From NCBI GenBank assembly GCA_964036045.1, contig OZ038392.1, forward strand, positions 41,144,806 to 41,208,805: a stretch of 64,000 nucleotides of DNA, written 5' to 3'. Position 1 is the first letter of the stretch; every line of letters starts with the position of its first letter. This DNA comes from Eutreptiella sp. 'Long Island Sound 2002' (lineage: Eukaryota; Euglenozoa; Euglenophyceae; Eutreptiales; Eutreptiaceae). The notes beneath the pieces were generated by a model that saw only the letters and a list, made by a program, of their open reading frames with translations, did no database searches and had not been told where the DNA came from. Made by a program: the position numbers and the translations under genes. Below are positions 43,075-53,253 of the stretch, piece by piece.

Positions 43075-44894
43075 TCAACGAGGCCAGCATCAATGCATTC
43101 CTGGATCTGGCGCTCGATTTCTTCGACCTTTTCCTGTGGAGCGGGATAGGGACGACGCCTCACTCGCGTCTTTTCAAATTCTGGTTTCAATTTCAGGTCC
43201 ATCTGGACCAGTTTTTTACAAGAAAGAGGAGGCGGCAAGGCGCCGAACACCTCCCCATAGGTTATAAGCAGTTTCTTCAGGCGGGGGTCAAGGTTAAGAC
43301 TCTCGAGTTTCTGAAGGAAATCCTCCTCAGCATGGAGGTTGCTTTTCCCATGTTCTTTCTTTTTCTGCCGATCAGCAGTTTCGGCAGGCACAGAACCATC
43401 GTCCCACTCAGGGGGACATTGTTGCCCATAGTGCAGAGAATACACTAGAGGTATCTCAGGATCAGGCAGCGTATAGGACTCATCGTCCTCCTCAGACCAG
43501 ATGGAGGATTTCCAGGTCTGTCTGAGGTATTGCAGCCGCTCTTGGCGCTCGATACCTTGGGCCTTCAAGTACAACAGCCGCCGGAGTTCTTGAGTGTCAT
43601 GCTCAGACAATGGCATGTTATTAGCAGCAGGCCGCGCCAGAGCATCAGCACTCCGGGCCACGGGTTCACCTGTGTGCATAGGCTGCATGTGTAGCACTGG
43701 CTTCCCAACAGGGGAAGCAGGTTCAGAGGTTGACTCTAGATCTACCTCCTCTAGCAACAGCTGGGCTAGGAAGGCAGTATGTTTTAGGTCAACACAGCTG
43801 GGATCAACAGAAGGAATAGTGCTGGCGATCTCAGACAGTTGGTCGTCAGCATCCTCTTTTACAGCTGCAGGTTCCAGATAGTCATCGGGAGACTCACACC
43901 CTGTAAGTGTGGCAGATAGATGCTCAGGAGATCGATTTTTGAGATCATAAAGGGTCAGGCCACGATTTTCGGCCATGACCTCTTTCAGTAGCACCTGGTC
44001 TAGGTCACACAGGGGTACAGGATTGAGAGATCCATCAACGATGGACAAGAAACTGGCCCACTCAGGGGCCTGCATAGCTGTGTCTGAGTCGTCAGGCACA
44101 TAGATGGGGCCGTCGGAGAGTTGCACTTTTCCCACGGTCATTCGATCTAGCATACGGCGCCAGTAAGCATGTTCACCAGAGCAGCCCCAGTCAGGGGTGC
44201 ACATAACAACCCTTCCTCCCTCATAAGCGATTTTGGTTAGAACCTTCGCGAGTAGGGAGAAGGGAGGGTTAGCATACGCTAGGCCCATTGCTTTCCAGAA
44301 GAAACGGAAAGCATTGTTCAGTTGTTTCGAGCAGTACAACTGCATGATGTGCTGTTGTTGGCTCGCAAACAATTCCACCTGGATCTCATCCAGGTTTACC
44401 TGAAGGGCCGCCAGTCCATTTTCAAGAACGTGACGGGCCAATTGGTAGTTTTCAGTACGATAGTTAGTCTTGTATGCGTAGCGCAGCCCAGACTCTTTTC
44501 GTCCTGACAGCTCCAAAAGTACGGAGAATAGCCCACTGCCAAAGTCGCAGTGCAAAGAATAGGGGCGCTGGAGGGACAGCATTTTTACCTGGGGGTTTCT
44601 TCGTAGGAAGTCGGTGCCAATGACAATGTCAAAGGCGTCGGTGTCCAGCACTCTGCAGTGTTGGGTCACGGTTTCGTCGCCCAGACATATAGTCACATCG
44701 ACCCCCCACAAGAAATGGATGGTAAGCCCATCCCCTACTCTTATGGCCACGGTCTTAGTTTTCTTGAAAGTCTTTAGCAGGCGCCGGGCCACTATGGAAA
44801 GTGTTGCACCGGTATCAAGCACCGCTCGAAAAACCTGATCCCCGATTTTCACGAGGATCCAGAAAACCAAGTCGTCCTCTTCGGAGCCGTCCCC
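43070..44894 (-). pseudogene. pol: Chromovirus protease and start of RT
   Basis: On the minus strand, right after a TAG at 44895-44897, the frame reads into an aspartic protease with the DTGATLSIV active site and a flap/second-half pattern (DIVIGTDFLRR). A linker of about 400 residues follows, then the N-terminal edge of RT (RRRPYPAPQEKVEEIERQI). The frame breaks at the 25.3-kb insertion, a few residues short of the RT core; the core resumes at 17733. The protease would cut the Gag-Pol precursor. An ATG at 44870 exists, but the same frame runs on from gag upstream, so synthesis as a Gag-Pol fusion is more likely. Confidence 0.88.
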
Positions 44895-45164
44895 CTACTC
44901 CTCATCAGGGAACTTCACATCCACCCCTGCAGCAATGAGAGACTTGGCCATCCAGGCCAAGCGCCTCTTCTTAGAATTATTCCCCTCAGGGGTAGCGTTA
45001 TCCCCTTGGGGGCGCTTCTTGGGGTCAACTGCGGCAGGAGCGGGTGTAGCAGCAGGAGTGGGTGTAGCAACGGGCGCTGATGAGCGCCTCTGGGGGCTAG
45101 GGGGTCCATTTGTGCCACCCCCCTTGCCATCTCCTTTACCACCTTTATCCCCATTCGGGGGATT

Positions 45165-47135
45165 TCAGGCGGGCGTTTGGGTCTTCTGGCGTTCGGCCTC
45201 TTGACGCTTGAGTTTGTCACTCTCGCGTTTCTTGATGTGAAGTTCGTCCTCGTAGTGACGACGTTTGCCACAGTAACCACAGGTGATGGTACACCTGAAA
45301 TGGTCCTGATGGGTCACAGTTTCCCCATCTTTGGTATGCTGCTGGCGTTTCATCTGCAGCATACAGCCACTGCGGAGATCGCAGTCAGAGGCATGACAAG
45401 GTCCCCCCTTGTCATTGACAGGCCTGCAGTAGAACAGGGGGGTTGTACCTGCATCAGGTTTAACCTCATTCATGGCACGTAGGTTACCCCTCCCTTTACC
45501 ACCTCCCTGGTTGGTGTTAGTGGGATTTTCATGCCCTTTCCCTTCCCCACGCTCGGGGGTAGGGCTACCACCTCGTCCCAAATGCTTCTTGGGGAATTTC
45601 TCCATGTAGGAGTCATTCTCTCCCTCAAGAGCTAGCTCAATCAGGAGGTCCACCAGTTCATCGTACGAGTGGGTCCTGCTCTTCCTCTCAGAGGTGGAGC
45701 GGCAATCATCCCACGTACGTTGGGGGATCTTACTCATGAGCCACAGGTGGGGCTCAGTGGCTCCGTAGGAGCCCACGTTCATCCTCGAACACAAGTACTC
45801 CAAGTCGCACACATATTCAGAAATTCGCGCAGCGGATGGAAACTCAGGGAGCATAGGTAGCTCCTCGATCTGTGTGCGTACGCTGAGGTCAGTCTCATAG
45901 ACTGGGAATCTTTTCTCCAACCTCAGGAGTACCTCTGCCCAGGTAGAACAGGTTTTCACAATCTGTTTCACCTGTTTTTGCAAAAAATTCTTTTTGCATG
46001 AGCGTTTCAGCAGTGAACATTTGGTGGCCACATCCACATGGGATTGGCCAGTCAACAAAAGGAACTCTGCAAATTCTTCTGCCCATTCGGGCAGATTTTT
46101 GGTATCGAACTCCGGCAGTTCCAGCTGGATGTTCGCCTGGGCAATAGGTCTGCCCGTCTTCCCACCCCCCGGAGTTAGGCCTGAAGGCGACACGCCGGCA
46201 AGAAGTGCCAGGGCTGACAGCCCTCTTCTCTCATTCTCTGTGACAGGCACGTCCTGTAGATCAGCCATAGGCACTGTCCTGGCACGGGGGTGAAAGGGGC
46301 TGCGGCAGGTGACCTTAGGCAACAGCCTTGAGACCCTTGATCTCTTAAGATCTTCGGCCAGGGTACTCAGTCCTGGAGATAGAGAGGGCAACTCTGGCTT
46401 GGGTAAGGGTTCTGCAATACCCAGTTTAGCCTTAATGGCCTCAGATAGGGCCGTCACAGCTGGATCTTCTGATCCAGACAGGAGTTTGGCCAACAGCTCG
46501 GCCGTATGATCCAGGGCACCGTACGTTGGCCTCGGATGATGTTGTTCTTCAACTCGAGTCGGGCCCACTTCGGGAGCCCTTGGGGTTGGACAACATGCTC
46601 TTGGATACTCAGGTCTTGGTCCTCTGGGCAGGGATGCAGTCTCGGCTCTGTCGGACGGCGGGCCAGAGTGCGCGTAGGACCCTAGGTCTGTACGTGGTCT
46701 GGATCCATGTACAGCCAATCGCTCCTCTCCATCTTCCCCACGAATGGATTTGTAGTACTCCTCATGTAGGATGTACTCATCCATCTTCTTCCTCAGTTCC
46801 TCATACTCCTCAGGGCCTTCAATCGCTGTTGAGGATGAAGCCGGACAGTTAGATCTGGATACTGAGGCAGCTACACGTCTGTGGAGATGACTGAAGCTGT
46901 CTCCACCGTGGGCTGCTAAGGCCTCGGTGGTGAGGCCTTTATTTTCTTCCGCCTTTCTGCGTTCTGGATCTCCTTGGGACCCAGATGCGCCACTGAGATG
47001 TTGTGGAGCTCCGTAAGGTGGTTCACTCATAGGGTGGGCCATGCTGCCCATTTGCACTTGCACAGTTCTGATGGGCCAGGTCCTGACGCTTGGCGTGGAC
47101 ATGATGAACTTGTTGTTGAGCTTTTTGTGCTGCAC
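45165..47135 (-). CDS. gag: Chromovirus Gag
   Basis: The 656-residue product starts about 50 nt after the 5' LTR. The first ~300 residues are charged and low complexity. A retrotransposon Gag capsid-like region lies near 330-500 (LPEWAEEFAEFLLLTGQSHVDVA, FPVYETDLSVRTQIEEL). The C-terminal part is basic with Gly-rich linkers, a Cys/His cluster (FYCRPVNDKGGPCHASDCDLRSGC) and a knuckle CTITCGYCGKRRHYEDELH that would bind RNA. Gag assembles the particle that houses reverse transcription. The TGA stop at 45165-45167 is followed in the same frame by a further ~90 open codons to a TAG at 44895 and then protease, so Gag-Pol may need readthrough, or the stops are mutations. Confidence 0.88.
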   Translation of the reverse strand: MQHKKLNNKFIMSTPSVRTWPIRTVQVQMGSMAHPMSEPPYGAPQHLSGASGSQGDPERRKAEENKGLTTEALAAHGGDSFSHLHRRVAASVSRSNCPASSSTAIEGPEEYEELRKKMDEYILHEEYYKSIRGEDGEERLAVHGSRPRTDLGSYAHSGPPSDRAETASLPRGPRPEYPRACCPTPRAPEVGPTRVEEQHHPRPTYGALDHTAELLAKLLSGSEDPAVTALSEAIKAKLGIAEPLPKPELPSLSPGLSTLAEDLKRSRVSRLLPKVTCRSPFHPRARTVPMADLQDVPVTENERRGLSALALLAGVSPSGLTPGGGKTGRPIAQANIQLELPEFDTKNLPEWAEEFAEFLLLTGQSHVDVATKCSLLKRSCKKNFLQKQVKQIVKTCSTWAEVLLRLEKRFPVYETDLSVRTQIEELPMLPEFPSAARISEYVCDLEYLCSRMNVGSYGATEPHLWLMSKIPQRTWDDCRSTSERKSRTHSYDELVDLLIELALEGENDSYMEKFPKKHLGRGGSPTPERGEGKGHENPTNTNQGGGKGRGNLRAMNEVKPDAGTTPLFYCRPVNDKGGPCHASDCDLRSGCMLQMKRQQHTKDGETVTHQDHFRCTITCGYCGKRRHYEDELHIKKRESDKLKRQEAERQKTQTPA

Positions 47136-47170
47136 TTCTTCTCAGGGTCGGTTCAAAAGGTCACAAGGGA

Positions 47171-47185
47171 CTGCCTCTGCTACCG
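47171..47185 (-). other. Primer binding site next to the 5' LTR
   Basis: On the minus strand CGGTAGCAGAGGCAG directly follows the LTR end. It resembles the TGGTA.CAGAG site complementary to the 3' end of initiator Met tRNA, with a first-base mismatch. Confidence 0.5.
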
Positions 47186-47893
47186 GAAAGATGTCCTTGA
47201 ATTATGCCCTAGATATTTTGATGATATCCTGCAGGTTTTGTAGTTGAAAACCCAAACCAAAGCAGCAAGTAGAGCAAGAACAGGTTGTGGCTCGAATCAA
47301 TGATTTGTTTTGGACTCCAGTGTAACACAGAAGGGCTGCACATAGACAAAGCAGGTTTATACACAAAGATTCAATCACAAATGGATAATGCAAAAGATTT
47401 TATATGAAAATTGGTCTGACTCTTGCCTCAGAGATTGCATTAGGCACTTCATGTGCACTCGTTTGGGTGAAATGGTGCTGGTTAGGAATGTGGGGCATAG
47501 ATGTCAGGACCACACAGAAAATGACTTTGCCAAGCAACTGCATTCAGAAACAGTTACAAAGTAGGACCACAATAAGTGGGAGAAACAATTGAGTATAGTG
47601 GTCTTGGGGTGGGAGACCACTAGGCTTAACCTCCAAGGCCTAAAGCATGAAATGCCTATTTTATTTCGGTATATCCTCCATGAAGGAAGGTACCTCCGCT
47701 CAGTTGAGTGGTAGCGGTGAACTTCATGGGGGGCTAGGGTCACAACCCTAGTTACTTTGAGAAAGTGTACTTTAGGCAACAAAAGAGCGATAAAAACACT
47801 TAAGTTTGTCTTAGCATCAACAAAAGGGTTTTAAGGGGGGCTTGGCCTGGATCAAGCCCTCCAAGAAAGACGTGGCAGTGACTTCTTCTTACT
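47186..47893 (-). repeat. 5' LTR of the chromovirus
   Basis: This matches 1974-2682 over the full length. It would carry the promoter and polyadenylation signals; I could not fix the TATA box or R region with confidence. Confidence 0.92.
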
Positions 47894-47900
47894 ATGCTTA
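47894..47900. repeat. Target-site duplication of chromovirus, right copy (ATGCTTA)
   Basis: Identical to 1967-1973 and directly abuts the 5' LTR. Confidence 0.8.
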
Positions 47901-49063
47901 TGCGAGTTTGTGGAATTATCGTCCTGATTTATCAATTTCCAAATGTCTTTTTATCAATAGAATTATCTTGTACCCTAATGTAGATTTTCAGAGCGGTATT
48001 TCAGTGCTGTGCGCATCTCATTCATGTACATCCATTCAATGCGCATTATTAGCAATGTTCCGTGTCATGTGTGCTGAGTTTGGTGATTGGTTAAGCATAC
48101 GAGTGGAATGGTTTGAGTATTGTGGTGCGCATGCATTCATTGCATTCATGCATGCATTCACATGTACGATGTGAGCAAGTAGCATAAAGGATATGGTGTG
48201 TGTATAGTTGAAGCATAGCATTCATAGCCTCGTGACAAACACGCACGTGCATGCATTCATTGCATTCTTGCATGCATTCGTACATATCATATGCATTGCA
48301 CTATGCCTCCCTGCCTTCTTCTTTGTTCATACACCTTGCCATGCTGCTCAGTTTTGCATGGCAGGATGATCTGCCAACCTTGGTGACCCGGGACGAGGTT
48401 CAACCAGGTATGGCATGGAGAATAAAGATGCACTCATGCCATACTGTGGAGTGCATTACCTCATTCCCACTTTGCTTTTTGCTTTGCTTCACTTGTGTGT
48501 AGTTGTGTATGCTTTGTTTGGTTTTTTTTGGGGAATATGACCCTAGGAATATTTCTGCATTGAAAATAACTAGGGACAACAATCACATGAGATGATTAGA
48601 ATAATTTTTGCTCGTGTTGCACCCCTCTCAAACATTGTGTGAGTTTTCTTTTGGGGCTTTCTAACCATAGGTAAATATGTTTGATTAGTTTAAAGGTCCT
48701 TTTGCATGAAAGCTTTTTGAATCACAAAGGAGTCGAGCCCAAGTTTTGTATAACGTCTTCTCCTTGTCAAGGTGCTTTGTTGCCTGGAGGTGATACCTTT
48801 CCTCTGCCCAAAACAGAGCCTCGTTCTTTGTAACAACAGCCCAGCCACAGCTGCGATCACCACACCCGGCCCTGTCAGTGATCCTTGCACGGCTTCTTGT
48901 GCGCACAATGGGCACTTGGTGGAACTACGTTCACGAGTTGAAAACAAAGATTAACCCCCATAACTTTATGCACCTTGTGTGGGAGGATGGCAAGTAGTTG
49001 TAGGGCCAACGATGTACACCTAGACAATGAGTGTAATGAGATGGAAGGATGTCGAACAAGTGT
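47901..49063. other. AT-rich flank with GCATTCAT-type microsatellite; no gene seen
   Basis: Two patches (about 48125-48170 and 48245-48300) are built from TGCATTCATTGCATTC and TGCATGCATTC repeats. The rest shows no supported ORF. Confidence 0.5.
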
Positions 49064-49567
49064 CTATGCACGAAAGGCCAGGTGCACTGCACACGTGGTA
49101 TGCACTCTGCACATGCATGTCTCGTGTGACCGCATGTCCCCCCTGGGAGATTCATTGCACACGGGGCACACACATTTGAAGCAGTTGCCACCCTGCATGC
49201 ACAAGGCTCTTACCACAATGTACTCTTCCACCTGCTGTTGACTCTCGTTCAGTGGGAACACATGGGCTCCTTTGTAGCGTGGGCTATCACCCCTCCATTC
49301 GATAAGTGGAATGGAGTAGTATTCTGTGGTGTGATTTTGTTGTTTGACAAACAAAACCCAATGGGCCCTTCGCTGTCTCCATCTCGTATGTGGTATAAGA
49401 CCTCCGTATGCTGTTCGTGCCAAAAAAAAAATCCTAGTACCGGCTTGGGTTAATTTTTTTGGGGGTAGCCTTGGAGAGGGGAGGGGGATTGTGACAAAAA
49501 GATGTGGAAAATGTTTCCGTGGGTCTGAAAACCCTGAAATTTCTTCAATCGGACTCCAGGTGTACAA
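49064..49567 (-). CDS. Hypothetical Cys-rich protein, possibly an exon
   Basis: The minus-strand frame of 167 residues has a stretch that looks coded (RIFFLARTAYGGLIPHTRW, then WVLFVKQQNHTTEYYSIPLIEW). It ends in a Cys/His cluster GNCFKCVCPVCNESPRG...CMCRVHTTC that could bind zinc. I do not recognise the family. Continuation of a second Cys-containing stretch below 49191 suggests it may be a fragment of a larger gene or a decayed transposon. Confidence 0.35.
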   Translation of the reverse strand: MYTWSPIEEISGFSDPRKHFPHLFVTIPLPSPRLPPKKLTQAGTRIFFLARTAYGGLIPHTRWRQRRAHWVLFVKQQNHTTEYYSIPLIEWRGDSPRYKGAHVFPLNESQQQVEEYIVVRALCMQGGNCFKCVCPVCNESPRGDMRSHETCMCRVHTTCAVHLAFRA

Positions 49568-49570
49568 TTT

Positions 49571-49759
49571 TTGTTAAACTGTCCGGCACCTCCAGGTGGT
49601 CTGCAAGACATGCACACCCCGCCCCAAGTGGTCTCACAGTCGCCCACCAAGAAGTTTAGCTGCTATTTCAAACCCGGATGGCAGATTGGCCACCCATGGA
49701 TGCAGTACGCGAACCGTGTTATGTGGAGCCTTGCCCGCAAGGAGTATATGCAAATTTGA
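49571..49759 (+). pseudogene. Possible remnant of a transposase-type zinc-finger N-terminus
   Basis: The segment KFSCYFKPGWQIGHPWMQY...MWSLARKEYMQI resembles the W...PWL...C..C..HG pattern of TTF/BED-like fingers in hAT-type transposases. The two positions expected to be Cys are Ser and Arg. The frame breaks shortly after. Resemblance by eye only. Confidence 0.25.
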
Positions 49760-50391
49760 GAGTAGCAATAGTGGCCGACTGACAGTTGCGCATGCAAACA
49801 GTGGTAGAACACGGCGAGTGCGGGCTTCATTGCAAGTCCCTATCATTGTGGGAAAGTGGCGATGCCTCCACCACCGTTTAGGCGGATTGCTGGTACCATT
49901 TCACAACACCATTGCCTATTCCACTTGGTATATCGCATGGCGAAGCGGGGCAGCCCACCTACCCACGGACTTCGGGACGCGGAGACCCTACAGCTAGCTA
50001 GCAGTACTGTCACATTGTCCTACAATTACAAAGGCTCCGTCGTAGCTGTTACATATGCAATTGCCGCTCCGATCTGCTCCGTCGAAGCTAAGGCCATGGA
50101 GAGCCCCACCTTCTTTGCGCTCGCCTTTGACAGCTCCTCGGACCGCACGGCAAACGAGCAAGGGCTTGTGTGCACCCAAACTCTTCGCAGCAGGGAGGTC
50201 TGGACTGCCTTTCTCGGCCTGCGTGGCTTGCGGGATAGCGGGGCCGCGAGTACCCCGGGAACCTGACTGGAACGAAAGATTCAAAAAGAAATATTCAATT
50301 TTGAAACTTTCTTTTTTGAAGTTTCAAATTCAATCAATTTTTTTGAATAAAATTGTGGTTTTTAAATGTTTTTTTCCGAGCTAATATTACA
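49760..50391. other. Intergenic; no supported gene
   Basis: A moderately GC-rich stretch (49950-50270) with short open frames, then an AT-rich segment before the minisatellite. Nothing recognised. Confidence 0.4.
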
Positions 50392-50966
50392 TTTTGCTCG
50401 GCCATAGGTACGTATCATTTGGCCATAGGTACCCATCGTCTGGCCATAGGTAACTATTGTTTGGCGATAAGTACCTATCGATTGGCCATAGGTGCCTATC
50501 GTTTGGTCATAGTTATCTATTGTTTGGCCAAAGGTCTTTAGCGTTGGGCCATAGGTACCTATTGTTTGGCCATAGGTATTTGTCGTTTGGCGATAGGTAC
50601 CTATTGTTTGGCCATAGGTGCCTGTCGTTTGGCCATAGGTACCTATCGTTTGGCCATAGTTACCTATCGTTTGCCCGAAGGTCTTTATCGTTGGGCCATA
50701 GTTACCTATCGTTGGGCCATGGGTACTTATCATTTGTACATGGGTACCTATTCTTTGGCGATAGGTAGCTATCGTATGGCCATGTGTAACTATCGTTTGG
50801 CCATGGGTAACTGTTGTTTGGCCACAGGCACCTATCGTATGGCATAGTTACCTATCGTATGGCCATAGGTACCCTTCGTTGGGCCATAGGTACCTATTGT
50901 TTGCTCAAAGGTACTTATCGTTTGGCCATAAGTACCTATCGTTTGGCCATAGGTATCTATCGTTCC
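50392..50966 (+). repeat. Left minisatellite array, ~21-bp unit
   Basis: About 27 units near the consensus TTGGCCATAGGTACCTATCG, most with the GGTACC palindrome. Open frames giving TYRLAIG-like peptides are by-products of the repeat. Segments 50700-50840 and 50840-50960 recur at the right array in direct and inverted orientation respectively. Confidence 0.93.
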
Positions 50967-51122
50967 CTGCGTGGGCGCTACAGGGTATTGCCGGGCGATG
51001 GCTCAGTGCGCACTACAAAAACATAGCGCGCAGCATAGCGCGCGCTATGGCTCGGAGTCTTGGGTTTGTAACCCCATGTCCTAATAAGCAGGGCAAAAAC
51101 GCCTATTTCTCTAAAGTTTCAG

Positions 51123-51406
51123 ATGCTTCCGGCACCGCAAATGACGTCCCCAATGTCAGGAAAGATTGCCAACATTTTGGGCCCCCACTATGGGTGGTCC
51201 TTGTCGAAGAACGAGGACCTTTTGGCGGACCTAGTTGAGTTTTTTTGCTCAGGGTCTGCCGTCCAACGGTCTTTGTGGGCCAGGTTGGAAAAAAGGGTCC
51301 CCGTGTCTGAAGCAGTGAATAAGCGTCGCAGGACCGAGGCTGCCAACGCCTTCGCACCCCTGTCTGTGATGGACTTGGTCCTGCTCCTGAAGATTCTGAG
51401 AAGAAG
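51123..51406 (+). CDS. Transposase-like gene, exon 1
   Basis: The exon reads from ATG 51123 through VEFFCSGSAVQRSLWARLEKRVPVSEAVNKRRR to KILRR, then splices at GT 51407. It has a Cys and a basic stretch but no domain I recognise. The junction with the next exon (after 51515) keeps the frame (phase 2, AG|G). A start further upstream, or an earlier exon, cannot be excluded. Confidence 0.6.
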
Positions 51407-51515
51407 GTATTATTGCGCGCTTTGCATGTGACATCGCGCGCAATTCCGCTCATAGCACGCGCTTCGTTGACTTCTGCGCGCGCTACCTCCTCATGTTGCG
51501 CGCTTTTTTCCTCAG
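51407..51515 (+). other. Intron 1 of the transposase-like gene, built of GCGCGC repeats
   Basis: GT at 51407, AG at 51514-51515, 109 nt. It holds five copies of a TGCGCGCGCTA-like motif about 20-25 nt apart. The same motif fills other introns of this locus. Confidence 0.75.
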
Positions 51516-52608
51516 GTACCAAGATTTGATTACTTGGACGACAAGTAGGGTCCTCACACACCTTTTTCCTCTCCCGTCCTATGCTAGGTTCGCCACAGAA
51601 TGGAACCAGCTTGCAAGTAGGCAGCATTTACAGGTTGCCGTGCACACAGATGGGGTCACAGTCCTTTCGCAGTGGCCCCTACAGCACTTTTTTGACTATA
51701 TATTTTCCTTTGATTCCATTGTTTCTAACCTCCAATACCCCAGGGAGTGCCAACGAGAGCTGTGGGTCATTGTGAGGGGGGATGGGTCGCCTTGTGGCAG
51801 GGAATCGTGGTGCCAGATGTCCATTTCCTTTGCCAACCATGGTCACTTGGCAAGGACGTTGTCCTACCACTGGACTGTTAACGTCGCCCTTTGTGGTGAG
51901 AAGTCCACCTCTGTGTTGTCCGAGGTCTGGGCTAACAATCTTGCGTTTCTCCAGAGTGACATTGACAGTGATGTGGTTCCCATCCGGGGTGCATCCAGAC
52001 GCTGCAGGATTTTCTGCGGTGGGGATAGCCCTTGGCTGCGTCGGTTGTCGGGTGTCACTACACATTGGATGGCAGGTAATCTGTTTACTTACATGACGTG
52101 GTGCAAGTCCACTGCAACATGGTTGCAACAGGACGCGCATAGAACCACAGAGCAAGATGAGCAGTTGCTAGGGCCTATTGCACCTGAGGCCAAGTGCAGG
52201 CCCATGGATATATTTGGTGTTGTCCAGAGCAGGTTGTTGAAGGTGCCTCTGAGGAGGCGTCACCTCATACCATGTGTTCTGCACTTTCTGATTTTTTTAG
52301 GGAGGCAGGTCGGTGCCTTGGTACGCAGATTGGCCAAGCCTGTGCGTCCCAGTACTAGGGTCTCTGTTCAGGCTATTCTTCACAGGTCGGGTTGTCACAT
52401 AGCACTACAGGGGACGGCAGAGCCAGATGGGGAAGAGACTTGGTGCCTTCTAAAGGTTTGGGAGGACCTGGCCCCCCTCCTTGGGGGTGACATGAGGATG
52501 CACACAGCAGTGGTTGCCATGTACATACTACTGGGGGACATGTATGGCACAATGTTTGAAGAGGGAGCATTGCAGGCTCCAGAGGCTGCCCGGGTCTTCC
52601 AGATGTAG
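51516..52608 (+). CDS. Transposase-like gene, exon 2 (DDE-like)
   Basis: About 365 residues. Candidate catalytic acidic residues are the Asp in HTDGVTVL (near 51648) and in VIVRGDGSPCG (near 51785). A Cys-Leu-His segment (IPCVLHFLIFLGRQVGALVRRL) resembles the region between the second and third catalytic residues of several DDE transposases. The third acidic residue may be in the next exon (GMFSEDLLEGGNRVLK). The frame meets TAG at 52606-52608; a spliceosomal intron follows at once (TACTAAC at 52635-52641, AG at 52662-52663 or 52673-52674), but I could not find a donor that keeps the frame cleanly. The superfamily is not assigned. Confidence 0.5.
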
Positions 52609-52674
52609 GTTTGTCCCGAAAAGAGATCACTCTATACTAACTGGATGTTGCACGATGCTACAGTCACCATTCAG

Positions 52675-52950
52675 GCCATACGGCCCTATGGCCTAGGAAT
52701 GTTTTCGGAGGATCTTTTGGAAGGGGGCAACAGGGTGCTGAAGGACATTTGGTCCTCCTTTTGTGATAGAGGTGGGGGGGCAGGAAGCCTCGTGTCGCGC
52801 CGCAATAAGATGCTGAGGCAGGTTACTGAGCGTCTGTTCCTGTACTTTGAAGTACCAACGTGGAACGAAACCTCCAGAAGCAACCTGTGCAATGCACAAA
52901 AATTGGCTGACGACGTTAGGGCATATTTTGCGGATGAGGAACTGTGGTAG
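52675..52950 (+). CDS. Transposase-like gene, last exon
   Basis: After the TACTAAC-containing intron the frame reads AIRPYGLGMFSEDLLEGGNRVLKDIWSSF and on to DEELW, stop at 52948-52950. GMFSEDLLEGGNR resembles the C-terminal Glu-bearing box of DDE transposases (FSE...E...NR). A run of GCGCGCGCTA repeats begins right at the stop (52947 on), so this could also be a donor GT at 52947 with transcription going on into the next gene. Confidence 0.5.
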   Translation, partial: AIRPYGLGMFSEDLLEGGNRVLKDIWSSFCDRGGGAGSLVSRRNKMLRQVTERLFLYFEVPTWNETSRSNLCNAQKLADDVRAYFADEELW

Positions 52951-53253
52951 CGCGCGCTATTTGTTTTATAGCGCGCGCTACATGCTTTCTAGTGCGCGCA
53001 ATGACCACTTTCCCGCGCGCTATGCTGTTTTCAAGCGCCGGAACCCTTGAAAAGCCGATATACCATTGGAAGTAGGGTGCTATGACTACGCACTTCAAAT
53101 GTGCCTCCAATTGCAAATGCATTGACAGACACAGAGATTTGTTCCTTTTCTGTACGTTTTTTTTGGTGTTTTCTTTTTTTTTGTTACGGCATTTTCCTTT
53201 CTGTTTTACTGCTGGAATAGGGGTACTTTAATGTAACCCTCTTGCCCATGCAG
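52951..53253 (+). other. Intron or intergenic spacer with GCGCGC repeats
   Basis: It starts with four GCGCGC-type motifs (52949-53030) and ends with a pyrimidine-rich acceptor (CTCTTGCCCATGCAG, AG at 53252-53253). No coding potential seen. Confidence 0.5.

Larger units (their letters stand above)
1974..47893 (-). mobile_element. Ty3/gypsy chromovirus, split by two nested insertions
   Basis: The element spans 45.9 kb but only about 11.2 kb is its own sequence. From right to left on the minus strand it has a 5' LTR, a PBS, gag, a DTGA protease, RT, RNase H, an HHCC-DDE integrase with a chromodomain, a 2.7-kb non-coding spacer, a purine tract and a 3' LTR. Pol is interrupted at 17733/43070 by a 25.3-kb insertion and at 5500/14851 by a 9.35-kb LINE. 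Each interruption has a short target duplication and the frame resumes exactly across it. In-frame stops at 45165, 44895 and 15552 indicate decay or, for the first two, possible readthrough. It is unlikely to be active. Confidence 0.93.

Noticed and set aside
43065-44870. Pol fragment as a complete, separate protein ending at the TGA near 43065
   Set aside because: The stop is formed by bases of the 25.3-kb insertion; the true frame resumes at 17733.
50392-50966. Possible CRISPR array
   Set aside because: Units are directly tandem with no unique spacers, and the window is eukaryotic.
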